Assembly (NCBI GenBank): GCA_013180625.2
Contig: SNVD02011157.1
Coordinates: forward strand, 186,001-250,000
DNA length: 64,000 nt
From: Boswellia sacra
Taxonomy: Eukaryota; Streptophyta; Magnoliopsida; Sapindales; Burseraceae
Reading direction: 5' to 3'
The position numbers and the translations under genes are program-made. Numbering within the stretch: position 1 is the first letter of the stretch; the number at the start of each line of letters is the position of its first letter. Below are positions 10,976-21,264 of this stretch, piece by piece. A model generated the notes under the pieces. It was not told the origin of the DNA and did not search any database. It worked only from the letters and a program-made list of their open reading frames with translations.

Positions 10976-13900
10976 ATAATATATATTTTTAAATTAGATG
11001 CATATATATTTTTATAATTTTTTGGGGTAATTTGTGATGCTTGTAATATTTTATAACTGATACATCATAATAGAAATTATTACATTCAAGTTCACAATTA
11101 TATGTAACATCAAAGTGCATATTTAAATTAAAATGAATATCATTACAATACTAAAAGTTCAAGTACTTGTGTCTATGCAACAAGTAACAAGCATTGGAAT
11201 TGAAAACAAGTAGCCTACATGAACAATAAGAAAATAACAAGTACTAGATGATTTGAGTGCTTGAAATACCACAAATGAAACAACCATTAGAAATCAAAAT
11301 GTCTTCTCCTCTTTAACACTTTCATCATCTTGAAGATTTTAATAAACACCACCAAGGCCTACACAAGAAAATATTAACGAATTAGTTATTTTAAACACAA
11401 TCTTATGCCAAGTTAAATTTATAAATAAAAATAGTTGTCATAACAATCTAAAGAAATTTTGGCAGAGTTTCATCAATTTATTGGCCTTTCCCAAAAGTAC
11501 ATAACATATCAAAAACACTTCTAATACCAAATCATTTTTATAGAACAACAATATAAGACCTCCAATCCTCGCCAAACCAAGCCAACTCAAAACAACATCC
11601 AAACAAAAGTCATTAGAAATTAGTAAAGTATAATATATATACTACCTTAATAGACGCACATGAAATAACAACTTCCACCTACAACACAATAACATATAAC
11701 AATGACACAACTTGTGGACTTAATATATTCACAAAGTAAAATAATTTTCTAATTACAAGTTTATAAACACTTATGAAGTTAATTAAAAGAAAATTATAAA
11801 GTATTACCTTATCTATATCAATTTGATGCTATTCTTAGGCCAAGCAATAGCACTTCCTACTGCTTGATCAAGATATTCAGCTTCATCAGTGACCTATATA
11901 ATTCAACATTACCTTTGTGTGCATGATTAGTTATGGGATATTATAAGGTTGATACAATAATATAAAGATGCATAAGGTTGATCATTAACTATATAAAGTT
12001 ACGGGATATTATAAGGTTGATACAAAAATATATAGCTTTTAATTATTAGTTAGCTAATGATTAGCCAATAAGTACAGTTACATGCAGCTAGTTAGCCTTC
12101 TTGTATTATAGCTAACTTATTTTATTAATTATTTCATTTGTTATCTTATCTTCAAGTTTTTTGTTTATGAAGTGCTCCACCATTTGTCATATTTCAGACT
12201 ACTTTATAAAAGATTGAAGATGAGAACGATTAGTTGGATTTTTAAATATCAATATTGTTGTTCATATATGACTTTACAAGAGTTGGAACAAAATTTATTT
12301 GCGTGTATATGTTTTATTATTAATATTTGAGCTGGAACAATTTAAAAAAAAATCCGTGTAGAAAAAGCTTCAAAGATAATAGAATTCATACTTGTTTACT
12401 TCTAATACATTCTTTGCACATTCTTTGGTTTATACTTACTTCTCCTTTATTTTTTTTAATATTATATATACATTCTTTCTTATAAAGTTATTGTTGTTAT
12501 AAAGTGGTCCATCACTTATTACCTTTTTCTTTTAGTAATGTAAAGAATCTAAACTTTATAGAAAAACTCCATTTTCTATATACTATTTTATCTTATAATT
12601 AACGCAATTTCTTGTTCACATTGGCTTTTGTTAAATAAGACAAGATAAAAACTCTTTTAATCATAGTCTTGACTTTATTACTTAATTAAAGTTAGTGGTG
12701 GTCCCAACTTATTTTAATATTCTTTTTGGTTGTTTGCCATAACACAACAAAAATAGTTTTTATAAGACCCACACAGCCTCCTTTATTAAAAAGTAATAGA
12801 CAACTTTCATTTCAGCAAAAAGTAAGCATATAACAAACCATCAAAGTTCAAATTCCCGAGCATGCAGAATTTAGGAAACAAACCATGACTTTATCATATT
12901 ATATAATTAAGAATATCCTAAAGTTGCCAAAGCATTATCTATATTATATTATATAATATATACAGCATGATCAACAAAGCATGCAATACATTATAAACAC
13001 AGCTTCAAAGTGTCTTGATGAACCAACCTGAGCTTCCTTGCTCTGCTTCTTTCTACCTCTTCAAAGGTCTTGGCTTCTCCGCAACTTTGCTTACACTGGC
13101 AGGTGATGTGAGAGAACAACATCAATAAGTTTTGTTCTACAAACACTTATTTAGCTAGGTCTCAATGAAAATCCATTTCAATTTACAAGTAAAAGTAAAC
13201 AATTTGTTGCATTCAATTCATTTAAGTCTATTGCGCTCTCTCTCTCTTTTTCTGTTAACATTAGGTGAGTCGCCCTCTTCCCCACTATATATATGGGAAC
13301 GGGACCTACTTCATTTTGAATGACAGCTTAGCCATAGCCACTGATATAGTCTAAGCCAACAGCTTCAACTTAAGAAGAAATGAATAAAAATATCTTACAT
13401 TTGAGCAATAATACATTGGCTGGTAAATGGAAAAATCTAATTAATTCATTCATTCCTAGTAGCAACATATATAATATTTAGTACTTATTGTGGCTTTCAA
13501 AAAGAAAAAGCTTAATAATACATTACAAGTAACAGTAGGTAAAACTTTTTATTGCATCATCCAAACATTGCCTTTTCGAATTAGAAAGGGATAACAACGT
13601 CCTGGCTGCCTCTGTTCCTGCCTTGGTACTTGACATCACTTATATGAATTAATATTTTATTATATGTACTCCTGTGGTGTCTTATTAAAAATTGACTTGT
13701 GTTAGACTTGTAAACAGGCCAAACTACATCGTGCTTCAAGTGATGAGAGGACTAATATATAAAATTTTGTTAAATTCAATTTACAACTTACAACTTAAGG
13801 AGAAGAGACAGACAGAAAAGGAGTATGTTGAGCCGAATATTCTCAAGCTTTTAGCTCCTTGTGCCACCCAAAGTAGATTCTTCACCATCTAAAAGATTAA

Positions 13901-14879
13901 GGATGGTGGTCCAAGATCATCCTAGTACAGCTGTAAAGAAATCCCTGAAAAAAAAAAAAAGATAGAGCTTTTATTTATTTTACATAATCAAAGTCTCTCC
14001 CATCGACAAGAAGAGAAGAGAGTGCCCCATACAATGACCACTCAACACTATTGATCACAACTGAAAAGCTTACCCGCACATAACTCCTCAATACATATGA
14101 ATGAAGCATCAAAATTAGATATGAATGAAAACCTAATTGAAAGACATTTTACTTGATTTCTACAAGTTTCATACCGTCTAGTGCCTTCCACTTGATTTTT
14201 TGGTTATTAATGTTGAAATTCGGTGACCGGAATCGTGAGCGAAGATGGTGACTGAATTTGAGCTGCTGAGCGTTGGAGTCGTCAAAAGAAGAATGCGATT
14301 TTGGCTTTACGGTAGGAAGAACAAGCAAGTTTTAATTTAACCCTTTCAAGCTAAAACGACAACGTTTTTATTGCTCTTTTATTAAAATTATAATAATAAT
14401 AAGAAGTACCAAAATAACGTCGTTTTGATTGCCTTTTTAATTTCCATTTTTAAAGAGCCACTGTTTCACTATATCAAGAGAAGAAGTATGAAAATGATGT
14501 AGTTTTCAATGCACAGTGTATCTTTTTCCACATTTAAATTCTTATATACTTTTTAATTTAAATTTTTAATGACCCACTATTTCACTATGAAATTATATTA
14601 TGAAAGAGTACTCTTTTTTATATATTTCTTATTTATAAAGTTCTTTTAAATAAATATTAATTCATGTACTTAACTTACAAATTTTATATAACATAATTTA
14701 TTTATTTCTTTAAATTTTTTAGTCTTTAATATTATATCTTAATGAATTTAAATTTAAATTTATCTCTTATTTAATAAAAAATTAATTATATGTTATTAAT
14801 TTTAAAGTTTTATATATTATTATATTTTGTGAATTAATATATAAATTAATTAATAATTTAATTTACTCCTAAGTTGAGG

Positions 14880-15055
14880 TTTTTGCAACGTGCAAGTCAT
14901 ACACGTTGCGAAAGCCTAGTTTTGGCAACATGCACATGGTGCACGTTGCTAAAACTTGGTTTCTGCAACGTTCATTTGTTGCAGGTTGCCAAAAGGTAGA
15001 TTTCGCAACGTGCATATTGTGCACGTTGCGAATTACCTGTTGCCGTAGGCCCTTT
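14880..15055. repeat. Right subterminal palindromic repeats of the CACTA element
   Basis: Four units near 14886, 14926, 14964 and 15005 have GCAACGTGCA and its reverse complement separated by 5-7 bases, so they are looser palindromes than the left units. They directly precede the right terminal inverted repeat. Confidence 0.82.
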
Positions 15056-15066
15056 TTCTTCTAGTG

Positions 15067-17438
15067 AGTTTAATGGAGGCATTTAGCGGCTATAATATTA
15101 TATTATTTATGGTATGCTCCCAAGAATTATCCTAGTTGGTTGAAGGGCTGGAAATCTAATGCTTGGCCGTAATGCTATATTACTTCTGAGTCATGTGTAG
15201 CACTTCACTTGAGATACAAAGTTAGGATACCAACTTTATATATATAGTATTACTCTATGGCATGACTTAATACTAGCTAATTCTTAATTGGTATTTGTTA
15301 AACTTAATTTTCTTTCAAGGATTAGAATTTTTAACTTGGTGTTCTAATAGTCTAATCCTCCATTTTTTATGTGTAGGTTTTGAGGAGAAAGGCTTAAACA
15401 ATTCGGCCTCATCCAACAACTAGATATTTTTAAAATTAGATTTTTTTTTTTAAAATTTGTAGTCAATTTATAGTACTTTGTAGTTTCACAACATTTTCAT
15501 TATATTTTTGTGATTTTGTAACATTTGAATTAAATTTGGAATCTAGAATTTGTAGACGATTTATTTAGATTGTAATTTTAAATTGCATGGATTAGATTTC
15601 AAATAAAGTGAAATTGGATCCTTAAATAATTATTTAAGAATAACGTAATATTTATTCAATTTCCAGTACTTGTCGTGAAAAAAAAATAAAATAAAATAAA
15701 GCATGTAAATTTTTTATTTTATCATTAAAAACAAATTGTGACGTAACTTTTTCATCTTATAAATCTTTATTTTATCATATTGATAATGTTATTGAATTTT
15801 TTTTTAACATATATAATAATCTAAACATCATAGTGTATATATATATATATATATATAATTGAAGTTAGTCGCATTTCTTTGTATGTATAAATAAATGGAT
15901 ACTACAACTACTACCACGCACAGTCATAGTAGTTTCTTTTGAGTTGAAATCTATATATCAATGGCTGATCGGTGGCTTTAATTTGTGTGATCGAAATCAT
16001 TTTTAAACATTCAAATCTCCTTTTTAAGCTTAGATTTATTTAAGTACGTATGAAAGTGCGGTTTCAGATAATATTTAGAATGATTTATTATTAAAATGTA
16101 TTTCAATTATTGACAATAAATTTTACTCTTAAAATATTTTACAGGATATGAATTTTAATAGATAATATGATTACGTGTTTATTTACACAAGATAAGAGTA
16201 TATATAGAGTGTAAGATCATTTGTATATAAAGACTGTAAGATCATTTGTTTATCCATTCATAAAATCACGTTTGATTAGGGCAAAATTGCTCGATTTCCT
16301 TTGACAAATTCCAGGTTAAATATTATATTATCTATCCATTTGCGGTAAGAGCCGACGTAAATGAGTTGGTACTAACGACTCTGTTCCACCGAATAAGGCA
16401 GCATCTCATGCAGAGAGTAATAAATTATTATTATAATTATTACTATTATCATCATCATCATCATCAATTGATTCAGCATTTAGCTATGTTTAATCGATTC
16501 TCTCTTCAAGTGGAACTTCAAACAAAAGTTAAAACAATAAATAGTAATCAAAATCAGAATCCTAGCTAATCCATTTGGTAAGTCGGACCATGATTAGTTT
16601 TATCATGTTGATTGACCAGTTTGCATGTCTGAAAATAAATTTATGGAGGAGAAGCACCAGTGAACACAAAGTTGACTTACAAATTTCTACACCCTTGACG
16701 AAATAATTTAAAATCTTGTATCAGAGCCAGTTCATTTCATACGGAAGGCATTTATTGTTATCGAGTCATTCTGACGTTAAGTTGTTTGTGCATAGTGTTA
16801 GCATCGACCTTTAATACAAAAAAGACTCGTCTAATATAGGCATATCTCATAAAGAATGAATCTATTAAATATATAATCTCCAAATATTGATTTCATGACT
16901 TCAGAATCCTATAAACTCGTATATTATTGGAAATTAATTAAAGACTCATGATCATGAACCTTCCTGATGGTGAACATGTCCAAGTATTAGGATATACTCC
17001 AGTAAGAAGTTTGCTTCATGAGATACGCACAATTTGTATAAAAGTGTGCATATCTTTGCTAGCCCTATTGATTTACATGAAGTGATGATAAGCAAGATTA
17101 ACACACTTAATATGGTCATTTCTTTAGCATTTTTTAATATACTCTAGTGGCCACGGGCGGAGGGCTGACGCAGCGTACTTATCTCACATCCTACATATAG
17201 ACTTTCCCGCCTTGTTGTGTACCTCGCATTAGTTCTGGAGGAGACCTGAGCACCTGTTTTTCATTTTGTGCTTATCGTCTGATTTAAGAGATAAGTATGA
17301 ACCAACAAATCCTGGTAAAACTCAAACTAGTTAACCGAGTCAGATTAGGAAACTACTCCCCTATGCTCATATAAACCATTTTGGTAACTTTTGTGTTTCA
17401 TTCTCACCAGATTTGATCAAATTTCTTTTTTGGCTAAA
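15067..17438. other. Intergenic, no gene seen
   Basis: AT-rich. Contains a (TA)n tract at 15836-15857 and short ATT/ATC tracts near 16436-16465. A 67-codon frame over the latter is low-complexity and is not supported. A TATA-like CATATAAACC at about 17368-17377 lies about 65 bases before the phosphatase-like start codon and may be its promoter. Confidence 0.5.
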
Positions 17439-18344
17439 ATGTCAAAAGTTAGGATACATTTTCATGGGGTTCCCCATGGCGGCTCGTTGGGGTTGGGTTC
17501 AGGCCCTTCAGGGTGTTCTTCCAGGGTGATTTCCACGGAGGAGGAGGAGGCATGTGGGCATTCTACCGTTCTCTTTGGCAGGTGCATTTTCTGTAAGAAA
17601 GATATGGTCGGTTCTTTTGGTGTTTCGTTCGATTATATTCTGCCGGGTTTGAAGTATAGCCCTGAACAAGTTTCTCGTATGAAAAGAATGCACTCCAAGA
17701 AATTGTTTAGGGACGGGAAACTTGTGTTGGTTCTCGATTTAGATCACACTTTACTCCATGCACGAAAGTTCAAAAAATTAACGTTGGAAGAAAAGCTTTT
17801 AGAGAAGGAAGGACGTAGCGATATTTTTAACATAATAAATGATCAGTTCTTGATGAAGTTGAGGCCTCACGTTCGCACTTTTCTCGATCAAGCCAACACC
17901 ATGTTCGAGATGTATGTATGCACGATGGGTAATCGACACTACGCATCAGGGGTCGCTAAGATTCTTGATCCGGAATTCAAATACTTCAAGTCGAGAATCA
18001 TTTCACGGGAAGATTTCAAGCAAAGAGAGAAGAAGAACCTAGAATTGGTGTTTGGAGAGGAGAATAACATCGTTATTGTGGACGATACAGAAAGTGTATG
18101 GGATGAGCACAAGGATAACCTGATAGCAGTGGAGAGTTATAACTATTTTAAGAATAAGAATGATGAGTTGGGTCAAAAATCTTATTCTGAGATGAAGATT
18201 GATGAAAGTGAGAGTGATGGGGCACTAGCAAACGTGCTTAGGGTTTTGAAAGCAGTCCATCAATCGTTCTTTGATCCTAGTTGTGACTGCAGAGACGTTA
18301 GAAGTTTGTTAGGGAGAATCCTCAGCGGGGTTCATAGGGCATAG
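17439..18344 (+). CDS. FCP1/CPL4-like RNA polymerase II CTD phosphatase, short form
   Basis: An intronless 301-residue frame. The first true ATG is 17439; the frame is open further upstream but without an ATG. Residues 39-52 carry CGH...CIFC, the Cys pattern preceding the FCP1 homology domain. The catalytic DxDxT signature is DLDHT at residues 100-104, and the second acidic motif, IVDDTESVWDEH, has D215 and D216. So the phospho-aspartate transferase residues are intact. Homology to plant CPL4 runs through the DESESDGALANVL block and stops just where a BRCT domain would begin, so the BRCT is missing. The family dephosphorylates the Pol II C-terminal repeat in the nucleus. A 5'-truncated, broken copy lies at 27290-27783. 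Function as an active phosphatase is likely; target use without BRCT is uncertain. Confidence 0.82.
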   Translation: MSKVRIHFHGVPHGGSLGLGSGPSGCSSRVISTEEEEACGHSTVLFGRCIFCKKDMVGSFGVSFDYILPGLKYSPEQVSRMKRMHSKKLFRDGKLVLVLDLDHTLLHARKFKKLTLEEKLLEKEGRSDIFNIINDQFLMKLRPHVRTFLDQANTMFEMYVCTMGNRHYASGVAKILDPEFKYFKSRIISREDFKQREKKNLELVFGEENNIVIVDDTESVWDEHKDNLIAVESYNYFKNKNDELGQKSYSEMKIDESESDGALANVLRVLKAVHQSFFDPSCDCRDVRSLLGRILSGVHRA

Positions 18345-18592
18345 CTAGAAATTAATTAAATACCGCTTAATTAATTTCCTTTCACATTGTACTAGCTTTT
18401 GCATACATTTGTACTACGTTCTTTTTCAATTGAGTCAAATGTTATTTTTCAAGGTTATTAATCAAAGAAGATTGTTTTATACTTTTCTCTATTATTCCGT
18501 TTATCATTTCTGCCTGGGTAGTATATTGCCTTTGTTGTCAATAATGATACATGTATATGATCATCTTTTATATATATGATAGGAGTTATTTG

Positions 18593-19152
18593 TGTTGCAG
18601 GAGGATCCCATTTGGATAATCCTCATTTGGGAGTCCCACATTGATTGGTTAAGGGAAGGTCATGGGGCTTATATATGGGAGGAGTTCCTCCACCTAATAG
18701 ACTAGTCTTTTGGGCTGGATACTTGCTCCATATATGGTGGCCCATTTGTTGAAAAATTATTGTTGTGCGCAGCGGAAGCGATCCGTAACAAGTGGTATCA
18801 GAGCCAACCCAAGACAGCAATGTGTGGACTCGTTTGGTTCAGACAAGGATGGTGTTGATGCCCACCGGGGCCTTGTCTTTGTGGAGGATTATCGTTGGTG
18901 GTTCAGACAAGGATGGCGCCTCCACCCGCCGAGGCCTTGTCTGAGGAGGGGGATTGTTGCAGGAGGATCCCATTTGGATAATCCTCATTTGGGAGTCCCA
19001 CACTGATTGGTTAAGGGAAGGTCATGAGGCTTATATATGGGAGGAGTTCCTCCACCTAATAGACTAGTCTTTTGGGCTGGATACTTGCTCCATATATGGT
19101 GGCTCATTTGTTGAAAAATTATTGTTGTGCGCAGCGGAAGCGATCTGTAACA
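18593..19152 (+). mobile_element. TRIM (terminal-repeat retrotransposon in miniature)
   Basis: A complete 560-bp element. Its two 198-bp LTRs (18593-18790 and 18955-19152) start TGTTGCAGGAGG and end GTAACA; I count four differences between them, all transitions. It is flanked by ATTTG at 18588-18592 and 19153-19157. The primer site TGGTATCAGAGCC (18793-18805) follows the left LTR and matches initiator tRNA-Met. The polypurine tract GAGGAGGGGGAT precedes the right LTR. The 164-bp interior codes for nothing and contains two copies of GGTTCAGACAAGGATGG. It must depend on proteins from another element. I saw no 5S-like sequence, so it is not Cassandra. It sits just downstream of the phosphatase-like gene. 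Confidence 0.94.
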
Positions 19153-20745
19153 ATTTGTCTATAGAAACAATTGATATACACGTAACAAATTCTGGGAAAC
19201 CGCAAATAATTAATCATGTAATACAATATTGAGATTTAGTTTTTCCTTTTCTTTTTTTTCTTTTCTTTTTTTCTTTTTTCCTTAATTTGGTTTCGTATTA
19301 ATTAGCTCTAACATATATACGTCCCAAATTAGCTAGCTGGCTAGCTTTATCCCTTGCATCGCCATGTGTTTCTATTATATATTATGTTGATAAAAAAGAA
19401 AAAAAAAAGTGAATATGCTTCTTACCAAGAAAGATTCAAATTCCTGATCAATCACCTTTTCAAAATTATAAAAATCTTTATAAATCTTCTACGAAATTGT
19501 TTAGACATATTTTAATTAAAATATCATAAAATTGTTGTGGAACTTAAATAATTTCTTAATACTTCCTAATTTTATAACTTGACCAAAAGATATATAAATC
19601 TCTGGCTAGGCTGCATTACATATTAACATTACTTTAGACACACTTTTTGTCATAGAAGAATCAAGATTTAAAAGTTTTATGAGGATTAAAAAAAAAGGAA
19701 AAAAACCGTAATATTATAAATATTATGCGAGGTATTTGCACCAATAAAATTCCTGCAAGCACACTTTGTATTATAAAAACTTTTATAACTAAATATCTTC
19801 ATAAGTGTATTAATTACTTAAAAAGATATAAAATAAAGATGAATTTTCTAGTTATACGTGAACTTTAATTCTTTATTTTTTATTTACAATTTTCAATTGA
19901 TATTGTTCGCAGTATCTATACAAACTATTGATTTAATCCATAAAATTAAAAGGACAAAAAAAGTAGTTTTTTACTTTTGTCAATCTCCATATGCAAGGAG
20001 GAACTTGAAATAGTTTTAACTGAAAAATTCACAGTTGATTTGCAGTGCAGGAAATAGTTTATTTCCCGGTCAGTGAGTTTTACATTCAAAAGTACGGATT
20101 TAAGTTTTGTTGCCAATGGTCTTCTGGGTTGCGAAGGTGAATAAAATTAAAACAATGGCAGCATATTTTTGCAAACAATAAAGTGTTTTATCACTGAAAC
20201 CTCACAAATGGTCAAAACCACAAAAAAAAAATAAAAATAAAAATCAAGTTCTTGTCAATTATTATCCAAATTGAGAGATCAGATAATTAACGAAAACAAT
20301 ATAAGTTAGGTTTAATTAAAATTACTGCAGGAATATTAATGTTTTTGTAGAGTAAAAATCTTAGTTTTAAAATTTAATTAAAAATACATGAAAAAGACGG
20401 ACGCTCAGGAGCATTTTATTCATTGCAAATAATTATACCCTATAAGATTTCCATTTCTTTTTGCTAAAAAAGAACTTTCTTTTTGCTAAAATACATGAAA
20501 ATTTAAGTCAACTAAGTTTTTTATGATAGGAATGAATTTACCAAGGATATAATAGCATATTAAAACAGTATTTTAATAATACAAAAATTTTCAAAATCAT
20601 AATGTTATATATATAATAATTCAAAAATTTAAAATATCAAAATATAACCTAAATAACAAATCCAAATATTCACTTTTTATTCAAAGACTAAAAAGAATGA
20701 TAAACACCATAACCATTATAACGGTTTAGACTGGCTAACTATATT
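19153..20745. other. Intergenic, part of duplicated block A
   Basis: No gene. The whole stretch aligns with 28965-30531: the same ATAATTAATCATGTAATACA start, the same CTTTT-rich tract, and the same order through the 3' flank of the small minus-strand gene. It is therefore part of the A/B segmental duplication. Confidence 0.75.
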
Positions 20746-21264
20746 TCAAACAAAAATCTTCAAGGTTAATAACAACCCACTTTTATCAACCGATTTGTGG
20801 ATTTTAGCTTCATAGCTACGTCGATCAGTGTAGTCTTTCTTAGGCTTTTCTACCATATTATCTTTCTTTTTGTCCAAGAGCTTCATGGATTCAAAATCTT
20901 TATCACTGACTTTCCTCTCCACATTCTTGAGTGCACTGATAGCTTTCTTCTTTTTAAGAAGCTTGTTCTCATACTCTTCAAGAGTCAATGTCCTTCCAAC
21001 AACGTCTCTCTCATCTTTCTCTTTAGGACGTTGATTTTGCATGGCATCGAAGTCCATTAGTTTCTGTTTCGGTCTTGTAATCGACGTCTCTCTAGTTGGC
21101 TGGGCAATATCCCTCGTATATTGCTGCTTCTTCTTCGTTGTTTGCTTGTGGGAGATCTTCGTGGGCATTGAGGCAGCAGTAGTCTTTTTGGACTCGTCTG
21201 CAGTGACCAAGTCATCGCGCTCATCAGTCAAGACATCGAAACAATTTTTTATCACAAGAGCCAT
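20746..21264 (-). CDS. Short SERBP1/RGGA-like protein (HABP4_PAI-RBP1 family tail)
   Basis: A 172-residue frame from the ATG at 21262-21264; the frame extends upstream only through non-ATG codons. The N-terminus MALVIKNCFDVLTDERDD resembles the NxFDxL start of the Stm1/SERBP1 family. After a Lys/Thr/Gln-rich linker comes the diagnostic RTLTLEEYENKL block, then a Lys-rich helix and DKDFESMKLLDKKKD. RGGA proteins normally have RGG boxes and about 350 residues; none are present here, so this is a shortened relative. Family members bind RNA and ribosomes. A TATATATA at 21373-21380 lies about 110 bases upstream of the start in the right orientation. A close paralogue is at 30532-31053, and both remain open, which argues for some constraint. 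Confidence 0.72.
   Translation of the reverse strand: MALVIKNCFDVLTDERDDLVTADESKKTTAASMPTKISHKQTTKKKQQYTRDIAQPTRETSITRPKQKLMDFDAMQNQRPKEKDERDVVGRTLTLEEYENKLLKKKKAISALKNVERKVSDKDFESMKLLDKKKDNMVEKPKKDYTDRRSYEAKIHKSVDKSGLLLTLKIFV

Larger units (their letters stand above)
10666..15066 (-). mobile_element. CACTA (En/Spm-type) DNA transposon, non-autonomous
   Basis: The 4.4 kb element begins CACTAATAGAAAAAGGGCCT at 10666. It ends, on the opposite strand, with CACTAGAAGAAAAAGGGCCT at 15066. A 3-bp target duplication AGT lies on both sides (10663-10665 and 15067-15069), as expected for CACTA. Both ends carry arrays of near-palindromic GCAACGTGCA...TGCACGTTGC units. No transposase frame survives. On the minus strand near 11822-11890 a short frame ending DQAVGSAIAWPKNS after a splice-like ATAG resembles the C-terminal exon of plant En/Spm (Ptta-type) accessory proteins. 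A possible early exon lies near 14200-14330. Those exon calls are inference. Confidence 0.9.

Noticed and set aside
16366..16569. 67-codon frame with YYY/HHHH runs
   Set aside because: Generated by ATT and ATC microsatellites; no ATG-based gene structure.
17391..17438. Upstream extension of the phosphatase-like frame by 16 codons
   Set aside because: The apparent start at 17391 is TTG; the first ATG is 17439.
18593..19152. Cassandra-type TRIM with 5S rRNA in the LTR
   Set aside because: The LTR has the PBS and PPT of a TRIM but no 5S A-box, intermediate element or C-box sequence.
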